Source: SIG350 sp964520895
GTDB taxonomy: Bacteria; Bacillota; Clostridia; TANB77; SIG350
NCBI GenBank assembly: GCA_964520895.1
Contig: CAZFOR010000006.1
Location: 1-45,787 of the forward strand
Direction: 5' to 3'
Length of the DNA stretch: 45,787 nt
Positions 16,476 through 24,690 of the stretch are shown here, piece after piece. How positions within the stretch are numbered: position 1 is the first letter of the stretch; every line of letters starts with the position of its first letter. The position numbers were made by a program, and so were the translations under genes. The notes under the pieces are model-generated. The model was not told where the DNA came from, did not search any database, and saw only the letters and a program-made list of their open reading frames with translations.

Positions 16476-17501
16476 TTATATAAATTTTTGTGTTAATTTA
16501 CAATTGCCATTTTCATACTCAATTTTTCCTAAACTTCCATTAATAATTGTCCATCTAGGTGGCAGATGCCCTATATCTAAATCATATATTATAGGGACAT
16601 TTAATTCTAACAATGCTTTTTCTATTGCATCTATATAATAAAAATCCCCATATTCTGCACAATTAAGACTTCTTCCAAAAATAAATCCTTTTACATTTTT
16701 AAACCAACCTGCTTGTTTCATTAAATATAATCTTCTATATATTTCAGTTGCTGATAATTCACAATTTTCTAAATGCCATATAATTCCTTCATCCTCAAAT
16801 TGATTAATAAAATTTTGTACATTATCCCATTTAGTATGTACATACATAGAAACACAATCTAAACATCCACCTATTAATCTACCCGAAAACTCTATTTTGT
16901 CTGCATTCATTGTTTGATTTAATACATTAATGTTTGTTCTTTCAGTTAGTCCAAACTCATATGTTAAATCTTCTTGATAATCTTTTGGCTCAAAGTATTC
17001 ATAATTTTTTTGTATGAAATCTTGTTTATCTGAAATTGCTTTAAATGAATTTAATAAACTTTCATGTAAATTATCCATTGCATATGTTGAAAGATTGTTT
17101 GATTCACTTGTTGCAATATTATAGTTTGTTGTAAGGAAAAAATTCAATGTTGTAACATCTGAAAATCCTTGTACCCATTTTGGATTTTTATATAATTTTT
17201 CCTTATCAAAATACTCTTTAATATATGGTATAGTTTCAATTAAGAACTCACCACCTCTTGCCTCTAATATAAGTTTAACATCATCATTTTTCCAAAGCTG
17301 TATAAACTCTTCTGCTCTTGTTTTAGCATCAGCACTTACTAGTTTTTCACTTTTTCTAGTACTTTGCGTTTCAATCACTTTATATCCCAACTTAGATACA
17401 TTCTCTATTGCTTTATCTATCTTCTCAAGATTAGCACCTGATGATGTAGCAGTTATACCAATTACATCTGATATATTTAACTCATTTGGATATTTAATCA
17501 T
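16476..17501 (-). CDS. S66 family peptidase (LD-carboxypeptidase-like)
   Basis: 341 aa; start at the ATG at 17501, which has GGAGG with an 8-base spacer, in preference to one 33 bp upstream. N-terminal IGITATSSG, LEARGG and GFSDVTTLNF with the nucleophile Ser (~114), then WHLENCELSATEIYRRL with the catalytic Glu and DIGHLPPRWTI with the catalytic His make the Ser-Glu-His triad of S66. Family members cut the L,D bond of the tetrapeptide in recycled peptidoglycan, or microcin-type peptides (MccF). Length and motifs do not separate the two. No signal peptide, so cytoplasmic. Confidence 0.9.
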   Translation of the reverse strand: MIKYPNELNISDVIGITATSSGANLEKIDKAIENVSKLGYKVIETQSTRKSEKLVSADAKTRAEEFIQLWKNDDVKLILEARGGEFLIETIPYIKEYFDKEKLYKNPKWVQGFSDVTTLNFFLTTNYNIATSESNNLSTYAMDNLHESLLNSFKAISDKQDFIQKNYEYFEPKDYQEDLTYEFGLTERTNINVLNQTMNADKIEFSGRLIGGCLDCVSMYVHTKWDNVQNFINQFEDEGIIWHLENCELSATEIYRRLYLMKQAGWFKNVKGFIFGRSLNCAEYGDFYYIDAIEKALLELNVPIIYDLDIGHLPPRWTIINGSLGKIEYENGNCKLTQKFI

Positions 17502-17570
17502 ATTTTCTTCCTCCATATTCATAATATTAGTCAATAGATTTTTGCATATTTATACCACGAATAATCGTGT

Positions 17571-18344
17571 TTAATTACACATTTTTTCTTTAACATGTTC
17601 ATTTGCTTTATTTCTTAATTTTTCATATATTGGTTTTGCTTCTTCTTTTATATCTAATTTGTTTATTATTTTATTAATATAGTCTTTCTCATACAAATAT
17701 TTAAATGAAGCAGCATAGTTAATATCATATACAAAACTTATAAATCTTATAAACTTATCATCACTAGTTTGTTCATGCCTAATCGGTGTCATATATCCTA
17801 AGTTGAAATTCTCTAAAATAATTGGTGTAAATTCACTTCCATATACAACACCTGTTAGATTTATAATATCATCAACCATTTCATAAAATATGTCTAGTTT
17901 ATCTGCATCTCTAATTAATTTCATAAAAAACAATTCTTTATCTGTATATTTATCTACATCTTCAATTTCAAATTTATTATGCCATTTTACTGATTGTAAA
18001 ATTATATCATCATAATCTTTTTCTGTTATAAAACTTCTAATTATTCCACTTTCTAATATTCTTTTACCAAAATCGCCATGATCTATTGATTCCAAATCAC
18101 TAAAAGTATGAAATTTAGTAAATTGTTCAAATCTAGCAATATCATGTAATAATCCTATCAAATATGCAAGTTTTATATCTTCATCGTTTAGGCTATATTC
18201 ATCTTTCATTTGAACTGCTAAATATTCACATATATCTGCTACTCTATAACTATGATGATATTTTAATTCTATTTTATATTCATTAAAGTCAAAATCTTTA
18301 ACAAATCTGTCAAATTCATTTTTTAATTCTTCTTTTGTTTTCAT
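17571..18344 (-). CDS. HD-domain metal-dependent hydrolase
   Basis: 257 aa. The HD domain is near the N-terminus: His30-His31 (KYHHSYRVADI), then LIGLLHDIARFEQF with the His67-Asp68 pair, IDHGDFG and, further on, KWHNKFEIED and LIRDADKLDIFYE with the last metal-binding Asp. HD proteins are metal-dependent phosphohydrolases acting on nucleotides or signalling nucleotides; the substrate is unknown. AAAGGAG before the ATG. It lies between the LD-carboxypeptidase and the ABC exporter, all on the minus strand; no functional link is obvious. Confidence 0.88.
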   Translation of the reverse strand: MKTKEELKNEFDRFVKDFDFNEYKIELKYHHSYRVADICEYLAVQMKDEYSLNDEDIKLAYLIGLLHDIARFEQFTKFHTFSDLESIDHGDFGKRILESGIIRSFITEKDYDDIILQSVKWHNKFEIEDVDKYTDKELFFMKLIRDADKLDIFYEMVDDIINLTGVVYGSEFTPIILENFNLGYMTPIRHEQTSDDKFIRFISFVYDINYAASFKYLYEKDYINKIINKLDIKEEAKPIYEKLRNKANEHVKEKMCN

Positions 18345-18367
18345 TTAATTTCTCCTTTATATACTCA

Positions 18368-19969
18368 TTAATTACCTAATTTTGCAAATGCTTTTTTACC
18401 CCATTTATTAAGTATTACCCATAATATACAACTAATTAGTATAAATAATATTAATACACCTGTAAATGCTATCAAATAGCTATTTGGGAATATTCCAAAA
18501 GTTATAGCTAATACAAAAGCAACAATTGTCATTGGCATAAATATTGATAACATTGATGCAACACTTTTTTTGATAACATATATTTCTGCATCATAATCCA
18601 ATTTAGGGAATTTTAAATTAATTAAAACACCTAATATTGAACTAATTACTGATGCAGTAATTGGTATTAATGTAAGTAAAACATACCCATATGGTGTTAT
18701 TTGAAATCTAAACCCAAATATTAAAGCACATAATATAATACTAGGAATTGTTATTGTTAAATTAACTAGTATTTTACTTAAAAATACATCTTTTAATCTA
18801 ACAGGCATTGTTTTATATATCCAAATATTTTTACCTTCTAATGATATACTACTACCAGTAGTACAAGTCATTGCAGTAATTACTGATAAAACAATTATAA
18901 GTAATGGTTCTACCATTAATCCAATTTCTCCACCATCTGAAAACATTTGAACAATTGTATTATCATCTGCAAATATACTTGCAATTGCTCCAAAAATTAT
19001 TAAAATCATACCCATACAAGTATTTAAAAAATACATTGAAGTTCCAAATAATCTTCTTAATTCTTTTTTATACATTGATACTATTGGTGGTTTAGCTTCT
19101 CCAATTTTCCCATCATATTTCTCGGCTTTATATTTTTCACTCATTTTCTGGTTAATTTTTTTATATAATTTTCCAAGTAATGCAGTAAATAGTGCAAATA
19201 AAACTATATTTCCTAATATATATACAATCATTGCTAAAATACTATTTTCATTTATTGCCTGACCAAATATATATGCTGGATAATATGTCTTTTTTAATAA
19301 TGAGTCTAATTGAATCTTTGTAAATGTCATTTCTGTCATACTTGATAGTTGACTTGGAAAAAATACTAACACAATAGTTATCGTCATCATAAAAAAATTA
19401 GAAATAGCATTTGTATATTTGAACTTTGTTGATAAATATCCAATTATTATCGCAATTAATGTACCAATTATTATTGGTATTACTGGTATTAATAGACTAA
19501 GTATAAATCCTACTAATACATAAGTTATAGGAAGTCCTTCTTTTACTACCATAAAAATAGTTGATGTTAGCATTATTGAAAATGTCATAAAATAATTCAT
19601 TAATATAATATAAATCATTTTAGAAGATAAAATCTCACTATCTTTTATAGGCATTGCTAATAACATATCATAATCTTTTGATTTAAACAATGCACCTTGT
19701 GCCATTCTAATTACTTGAAACATTAGTATTAAACTAGTTAAAAGAGCAAAAAATGGAACAATATATAATTGCAAATTACTTTTTTGTAAAACATCATAAA
19801 ACATATTACTATACATTACAACATAAAATGCTATAAAGGCCATTACAAATAAATAGATAATTGCTACTTTACTACTATTTATTCTTTCTTCTTTATTTTT
19901 ATATTTATTTAATTTAAGGTTATTAATTGTTGTATATTTAAATAGATTTAATAAATTACTTTGTTTCAT
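18368..19969 (-). CDS. ABC-2 type exporter permease
   Basis: 533 aa with around a dozen hydrophobic helices, among them YLFVMAFIAFYVVMYS, LVGFILSLLIPVIPIIIGTLIAIII and VLLTLIPITASVISSILGVLI. It resembles large ABC-2 permeases of Firmicutes with EGKNIWIYKTMPV, a motif typical of this group. The first 14 bases overlap the end of the ATPase gene, so the two subunits are made together. Cargo unknown; drug, bacteriocin or lipid export are all possible. Confidence 0.85.
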   Translation of the reverse strand: MKQSNLLNLFKYTTINNLKLNKYKNKEERINSSKVAIIYLFVMAFIAFYVVMYSNMFYDVLQKSNLQLYIVPFFALLTSLILMFQVIRMAQGALFKSKDYDMLLAMPIKDSEILSSKMIYIILMNYFMTFSIMLTSTIFMVVKEGLPITYVLVGFILSLLIPVIPIIIGTLIAIIIGYLSTKFKYTNAISNFFMMTITIVLVFFPSQLSSMTEMTFTKIQLDSLLKKTYYPAYIFGQAINENSILAMIVYILGNIVLFALFTALLGKLYKKINQKMSEKYKAEKYDGKIGEAKPPIVSMYKKELRRLFGTSMYFLNTCMGMILIIFGAIASIFADDNTIVQMFSDGGEIGLMVEPLLIIVLSVITAMTCTTGSSISLEGKNIWIYKTMPVRLKDVFLSKILVNLTITIPSIILCALIFGFRFQITPYGYVLLTLIPITASVISSILGVLINLKFPKLDYDAEIYVIKKSVASMLSIFMPMTIVAFVLAITFGIFPNSYLIAFTGVLILFILISCILWVILNKWGKKAFAKLGN

Positions 19970-20678
19970 CTGTAAGCTCCAAAAATACTTCTTCTAATGA
20001 ATGATCTTTAACTATATCATCTATTTTTCCTTCTACAACAATTTTACCATTTTTAATTATGCTAACCTTATTACATAATTTTTGGGCAACTTCTAAAACA
20101 TGTGTTGAGAAAAATATAGCACAACCTTTCTGACACATATCTCTCATTATTTCTTTCACACTAAATGCTGCTTTTGGATCTAAACCTACAAATGGTTCAT
20201 CTAGTATTAACAGTTTAGGTTCATGTACAAGTGCAGATATAATTGATAATTTTTGTCTCATACCATGTGAATAAGATGATATAACATCTGACAAATTATC
20301 TTTTATTTCAAATAGCTCAGAATATTTGTTTATTAACTCTTGTTTTTTTTGTGTATCAACTTTATATATATTTGATACAAAATCTAAATATTGTATACCA
20401 GTTAAATTATCATATAAATTAGTATCATCCGGTATATATGCCATTATCTCTTTACATTCCATTGGATTTTCTTTTATTGATTTACCATCAACAAAAATTT
20501 CACCTTTATCAAAATCTAATATTCCTACAACACATTTAATTGTAGTAGTTTTACCAGCTCCGTTATGTCCTATAAAACCATAAATATCACCTTTTTCAAT
20601 ATGTATAGAAATATTATCAACTGCTTTTTTACCACCTTTGTATGTTTTTTCCAAATTATTAATTTTAAGCATTTTCAT
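19956..20678 (-). CDS. ABC transporter ATP-binding protein
   Basis: 240 aa. Walker A GHNGAGKTTT (37-46), Q-loop region YIPDDTNLYDNLTG, signature SHGMRQKL, Walker B LLILDEPFVGLDP and switch His in FFSTHVLEVAQKLC are all intact. Closest in style to exporters of the YxlF/EcsA/CcmA type that pair with ABC-2 permeases. A second in-frame ATG is at 20672; the weak AGGGAAG upstream does not settle which is used. Confidence 0.93.
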   Translation of the reverse strand: MKMLKINNLEKTYKGGKKAVDNISIHIEKGDIYGFIGHNGAGKTTTIKCVVGILDFDKGEIFVDGKSIKENPMECKEIMAYIPDDTNLYDNLTGIQYLDFVSNIYKVDTQKKQELINKYSELFEIKDNLSDVISSYSHGMRQKLSIISALVHEPKLLILDEPFVGLDPKAAFSVKEIMRDMCQKGCAIFFSTHVLEVAQKLCNKVSIIKNGKIVVEGKIDDIVKDHSLEEVFLELTDETK

Positions 20679-20807
20679 TACTTCCCTTCATTTAATTTCT
20701 AGGAATATTATATAATATTTTAAAATTATATACAATAAAAATGTAATAATATGTTAATAATCTAAACTATTAAATATTATTACATAAGATATTGGTATTT
20801 ATTTAAA

Positions 20808-20972
20808 CTAGCAATTACCTTGTTTATAACTATCACATACTGTTTCATCTACACTATGTGGATGGCAACCACATTGACAACCAACCTTTATTTGTTCTAA
20901 TGTGCAAACACAGTCATCTTTGTTATATCTACAAGTACTTACATTACAATTTATTTTTTGATTATTTTCCAT
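20808..20972 (-). CDS. DUF1540 Cys-rich protein, 54 aa
   Basis: A short frame starting MENNQKINCNVSTCRYNKDD behind GAGGAGGTATTTAAA. It has ten Cys and two His, grouped as INC....C, CVC, CQCGCHPH, C and a final NC. This is the DUF1540 pattern, small proteins of Clostridia that probably bind a metal; function not established. Lone gene between the ABC operon and the GGDEF gene. A shorter relative sits at 8483-8647. Confidence 0.85.
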   Translation of the reverse strand: MENNQKINCNVSTCRYNKDDCVCTLEQIKVGCQCGCHPHSVDETVCDSYKQGNC

Positions 20973-21094
20973 TTTAAATACCTCCTCATAGAATATTATT
21001 TACAAAAAATAATAAAAAATACGATACATTTTATGTGAATAATATTTATTTTTTTGCATATATTTTCCATATATATACATTTTTTAAAAGTAGT

Positions 21095-21123
21095 TTGCTT
21101 TTTTATGTAAACTATGCTATAAT
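21095..21123 (+). promoter_or_regulatory. SigA-type promoter of the GGDEF gene
   Basis: TTGCTT (21095-21100) and a perfect TATAAT (21118-21123) separated by 17 bases, 48 bp before the ATG. Confidence 0.75.
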
Positions 21124-21171
21124 TAAAAAAGTATTAAAATTTTTAATAAATATAAAGGGAGGGAACTTCAA

Positions 21172-21876
21172 ATGAATATTCCAACAAATATCTCATTGGA
21201 AATGTTTTCTATAATAACCACTTTAGCTCTTCTTATATCACTACTTAGCGATATAAAAATCAACAAAAATGTCCGGTGGATAGTATTAGCGGGGTTAGTT
21301 TCATTAGTTTCAGATGTTTTATCAGTAATTTTTTATCTCAACATAGTATTTGAAGTTCTTTGTGGAATTACAACACTAATCTTTATTTGCCTCTTTATAG
21401 GCAAATACAAAACACTTGCATATAGAGATGGAGTAACTGGTTTATATAATCGAAATTATTTAAACCATCTTCAAGTTCCTAAAAGTGGAACAGTTGTTGT
21501 CATTGATATAGATAAGTTCAAAAATATTAATGACAAATTCGGTCATAAGGTTGGTGATCAAGTTTTAATAGATTTATCTAATATTTTGAGAAAATCTCTT
21601 AGAAGAAGATCTCTAAACAGAAAACCTGATTATATTATAAGATTTGGTGGAGATGAATATGTAATAATTATACCCAATCCATGCAAAAGTAATTTAATTC
21701 AGGACCGAATTGCATCAAACCTTGCAAAACATAATATGCATGCAGATATATCAATTAGTATTAGTATGGGCTCATATGAATTTGTTAGTGGAACAAATAC
21801 TAACATTATAGACTTGATTGATAAGGCTGATAAATTGATGTTTCGTCAAAAACAAGAAAAAAATTCAAATGGTTAG
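21172..21876 (+). CDS. Membrane-bound GGDEF protein (diguanylate cyclase)
   Basis: 234 aa. Three hydrophobic segments (~8-26, 34-56, 58-77) are followed by a GGDEF domain: RDGVTGLYNRNYL (85-97), VIDIDKFKNINDKFGHKVGD (110-129) with metal-binding Asp and substrate residues, and RFGGDEYV (157-164). The final GGDEF residue is Tyr instead of Phe. RKPD (150-153) stands five residues before GGDEY, exactly where the inhibitory RxxD site for c-di-GMP belongs. It probably makes c-di-GMP under feedback control. No other c-di-GMP gene is visible in the window. GGGAGG precedes the ATG. Confidence 0.92.
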   Translation: MNIPTNISLEMFSIITTLALLISLLSDIKINKNVRWIVLAGLVSLVSDVLSVIFYLNIVFEVLCGITTLIFICLFIGKYKTLAYRDGVTGLYNRNYLNHLQVPKSGTVVVIDIDKFKNINDKFGHKVGDQVLIDLSNILRKSLRRRSLNRKPDYIIRFGGDEYVIIIPNPCKSNLIQDRIASNLAKHNMHADISISISMGSYEFVSGTNTNIIDLIDKADKLMFRQKQEKNSNG

Positions 21877-21900
21877 ATTTATTCTAATCATTTGTTTTTT
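21867..21900 (+). terminator. Terminator overlapping the GGDEF stop codon
   Basis: AAATGGTTAGA (21867-21877) pairs with TCTAATCATTT (21883-21893) around TTTAT, followed by G and T6. The stop TAG is in the 5' arm. Confidence 0.85.
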
Positions 21901-21960
21901 CTTGTCTATAATTTAATAAATTACACATAATATAATTAAATTAATTAATGAGGTAATATT

Positions 21961-22803
21961 ATGGTAGTTTTTGAATTTATTAAATTTATATTTTTAGGTA
22001 TATTAATTATATTAGTTTCAAAATATATTCTTATGTTCTCAATTAGGAATATATCTTTAATCCTGCAATTAAAAACTAGTACAACAGGTAAAATTACTGG
22101 TTATGCTACATCTGCACCAGAACTTATATCAAGTATATTTGCATCATACTTAGGTATGATAAATACAGTATCATATAATATTATATCTTCAAATATTATT
22201 AATGTTTTTCTATTTATTTTATCATTAGCTATATTTAAAAAAATAAAATATTTGAAAAGAAAAAATTTTCAACTTCAATATATGTTAGTAGTACTCTCTA
22301 TTATTATTCCAATTTATTTATCTAATAATAATTTAAGTAGCAATTTGTATATTGTTCCCATATTTATTGTTTTGTTTATAATATATCTAAAATATGATAA
22401 ATATTTCAACAAAGAACAAGCTGAAAAAATAGATAAAACTAAAAATACCTTATTACCTAAAAAAATTAAAATTTCAAAAAGAAAAATATCATTAAATATT
22501 TTTTTGTTATCTATTAGTATTATTCTTTTATATATCTTAGGAGATAACTTAGGTAACTGCCTTGATACTCTTTTTTCGGTATTTAATATACCTGAATATG
22601 TTTTAGGTATAATTATAGGGTTTATCACAAGCTTACCTGAATTTACTACCTTTTTATCATCACAGCAATATTATATTAAAAACAAATCAATTGGTAATAG
22701 TGATTTAGGTATAATAGAAACTGTTAATAATTTAATAAGTTCGAATATATCAAATCTATTAATAATTCAAACAATTGGTATAATTATTTATAATATTTTT
22801 TAA
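21961..22803 (+). CDS. CaCA family cation exchanger
   Basis: 280 aa, highly hydrophobic. Two alpha-repeats are present: the first has TTGKITGYATSAPELISSIF with NIISSNIINVFL (about 41-84), the second GIIIGFITSLPEFTTFLSS with GIIETVNNLISSNISNLLII (about 215-272). The GxxTSxPE pairs bind Na+/Ca2+ in this superfamily. A charged loop between them (~135-170) separates the two halves. It is short compared with YrbG (~325 aa), and the second repeat has a rather divergent N-terminal helix. Likely swaps Ca2+ for Na+ or H+. AGGT before the ATG; probably read through from its own weak promoter, as a terminator precedes it. Confidence 0.85.
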   Translation: MVVFEFIKFIFLGILIILVSKYILMFSIRNISLILQLKTSTTGKITGYATSAPELISSIFASYLGMINTVSYNIISSNIINVFLFILSLAIFKKIKYLKRKNFQLQYMLVVLSIIIPIYLSNNNLSSNLYIVPIFIVLFIIYLKYDKYFNKEQAEKIDKTKNTLLPKKIKISKRKISLNIFLLSISIILLYILGDNLGNCLDTLFSVFNIPEYVLGIIIGFITSLPEFTTFLSSQQYYIKNKSIGNSDLGIIETVNNLISSNISNLLIIQTIGIIIYNIF

Positions 22804-22808
22804 CAGAC

Positions 22809-22870
22809 AAAGAGGGACGGAGGCAAATTGTCCGAAAATATTTTCGGACAATTTGCCTCCGTCCCTCTTT
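22809..22870. repeat. Perfect 62-bp palindrome (GGGACGGAGGC type) between convergent genes
   Basis: Bases 22809-22839 and 22840-22870 are exact reverse complements (31 bp each, no loop), centred on GAAAATATTTTC. The arm carries AGAGGGACGGAGGCAAATTG and then TCCGAAAAT. A copy of the same core occurs at 31522-31630. It lies 6 bp after the exchanger stop and 5 bp before the permease stop, so as RNA it can act as a terminator on both strands (TTTT on the plus side). Confidence 0.95.
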
Positions 22871-22874
22871 TACA

Positions 22875-24002
22875 CTATTTTTCAAAAATATCTTTAAAGA
22901 ATCCTTTTTCTAATTGTTTAGAAAATATATTTTTTAACATAAACATTATAATTGGTCCAAATATAAATCCTAAGAAACCAAAAAGTCTAAACCCTGTATA
23001 CATTGCAATTAATGTAAATATTGGATGTACACCAATATTCTTTGATATTATTTTTGGTTCTACTAATTGTCTTACTATTGTAATAATTAAATATAATATA
23101 AAAATTGCTATTGCCATACTAATATTACCAGTAAATGCACTATATACTGCCCATGGTATTAATACTGTTCCACAACCTAATATTGGGAAAGCATCAATTA
23201 TAGCTATTGTAATTGCAAGTGTAAGTACATACTCAATTTTAAAACCTATTAAATTAAGTACATTAAATCCAACTAATAATTCTACAAATGTCATAAGTAT
23301 AATTGTTGCTTGTGATTTAACATATGCTGCTATTCCACTAAAAGCGTCTTTACCTACTTTATATATTTTTCTACCCCATCTATCTGGTAATTGGTCAGAA
23401 CAGGCTTCCATAATATATATTTTATCTAATCCAATAAATAGTGTAGCAAGTATAGTTATTATTGTATATATTAATATTTTTGGTAATGCTATAACACCAT
23501 TTAACACACTGTTTGCAGCTTCTCCTGCTTTTCCAAGTACTGTATCAACTATTTTACCCAATGAACTATATACTTTTAAAGTAACTGCTTCTGGCAAGTC
23601 CTTAAATAACTCTGTCATTTCATTCATTACCCAAGTAGAAGTATTTTCAATTGCTGTTGTGTAATATGCTATATTAGATGCAAAGGAATATACCTCATTA
23701 ATTAATTTAGTTACTAAAAAAGTAAGTAATGTTCCTAATATTGCAACTACTAATACAACTGAAATTATAACACTTATATTATGTTTAATTTTAAGTTTTT
23801 CCTTCATAAATTTAACTAATGGTGACATTATTTTTGTTATAACTAATGCTATAACAAAGGGTAAGAAAAATATAGCAAACTTAAATCCTATTATAAGTGC
23901 AATAAAAACTAAAACAACTGATAATAGTTTTTTAGCAACTTTTTTAAAGTATCTTTTTTCTTCCTTTTCAAGCTCAACTTCATTTTCAATCTTTTCTTCC
24001 AT
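22875..24002 (-). CDS. AI-2E/YtvI family membrane permease
   Basis: 375 aa from the ATG at 24002 (GGAGGTATTT before it; a longer frame from 24044 overlaps the previous gene). About eight membrane segments: a hydrophobic pair near 31-65, then IISVVLVVAILGTLLTFLV, IYTIITILATLFIGL, ILMTFVELLVGFNVL and the family-typical IDAFPILGCGTVLIPWA near 280 and GFRLFGFLGFIFGPIIMF near the end. This is the AI-2E transporter family; the Bacillus member YtvI is a sporulation membrane protein and is the nearest match by style. Transported substrate unknown. Confidence 0.88.
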   Translation of the reverse strand: MEEKIENEVELEKEEKRYFKKVAKKLLSVVLVFIALIIGFKFAIFFLPFVIALVITKIMSPLVKFMKEKLKIKHNISVIISVVLVVAILGTLLTFLVTKLINEVYSFASNIAYYTTAIENTSTWVMNEMTELFKDLPEAVTLKVYSSLGKIVDTVLGKAGEAANSVLNGVIALPKILIYTIITILATLFIGLDKIYIMEACSDQLPDRWGRKIYKVGKDAFSGIAAYVKSQATIILMTFVELLVGFNVLNLIGFKIEYVLTLAITIAIIDAFPILGCGTVLIPWAVYSAFTGNISMAIAIFILYLIITIVRQLVEPKIISKNIGVHPIFTLIAMYTGFRLFGFLGFIFGPIIMFMLKNIFSKQLEKGFFKDIFEK

Positions 24003-24012
24003 AAATACCTCC

Positions 24013-24606
24013 CTATACTTTATAACTAATGGAAATACCATCACCTATATCTATAATCTCACTTTTTATGCCATCTATATTTTTTATATATTCAATAAAA
24101 TATCTCAGTTTATTGACAGCTGTTCTATGTTTTCTTTTATTATAGTCTCCTAAAACCATTCCTTTATACAAAACATTATCAGCAATAATTATTCCATTAT
24201 CATTTAATAATTTTAAAGAATAGTTGTAAAAATCTAAATACTTGCCTTTTGAGGCATCAATAAATATAAAATCATATTTTTTATTTTGCTCTATTAGTTT
24301 TGGTAATACCTCTACACCATCACCTTGCAAAACATTAATAACACCATCTAAGCCTATATTTTTAATATTTTCATTTGCTTCTTTCACTCTTATTTCTTCT
24401 ATTTCAATTGTATCAATATTACCACTATCTAATATCTGTGAAAAACAAATTGCCGAATATCCTACTGCTGTTCCTACTTCTAAAATATTATTAATATTTC
24501 TCTTTTTCAATATATTTAATATATATTCTAATGTTTCATCCATTAATATTGGTATTTTTCTTTCTCTTGCATTTTTTCTAATGCTATCTAATAAATTTAT
24601 GTCCAT
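24013..24606 (-). CDS. SAM-dependent O-methyltransferase (YrrM/TrmR-like)
   Basis: 197 aa class I Rossmann methyltransferase of the Methyltransf_3 family. SAM motif I is ILEVGTAVGYSAI; IDTIEIEE follows as motif II; DFIFIDASKGKYLDFY and IIADNVLYKGMV are the catalytic Asp and metal-binding Asp-Asn segments of catechol-O-methyltransferase-like enzymes. In Bacillus, the related TrmR methylates 5-hydroxyuridine in tRNA. The start ATG follows GGTGATTATAG. Permease gene follows after 10 bp. Confidence 0.87.
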   Translation of the reverse strand: MDINLLDSIRKNARERKIPILMDETLEYILNILKKRNINNILEVGTAVGYSAICFSQILDSGNIDTIEIEEIRVKEANENIKNIGLDGVINVLQGDGVEVLPKLIEQNKKYDFIFIDASKGKYLDFYNYSLKLLNDNGIIIADNVLYKGMVLGDYNKRKHRTAVNKLRYFIEYIKNIDGIKSEIIDIGDGISISYKV

Positions 24607-24642
24607 CTATAATCACCAAATATACTATATCATAAAAACAAA

Positions 24643-24680
24643 AAAGTCACAACAAAATTCATTAATTTTATTATGACTTT
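24643..24680 (-). terminator. Terminator downstream of typA
   Basis: AAAGTCACAACAAAAT (24643-24658) pairs with ATTTTATTATGACTTT (24665-24680) with two G-U on the RNA; the minus-strand transcript continues TTTTTTGTTTTT. Confidence 0.8.
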
Positions 24681-24690
24681 ACTTAATTTA

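Noticed and set aside
22828..23664. A 278-codon open frame on the plus strand
   Set aside because: It is antisense to the clearly coding permease gene, begins inside the palindrome without a ribosome site and has the Ile/Asn/Pro-heavy composition of a shadow frame in AT-rich DNA.
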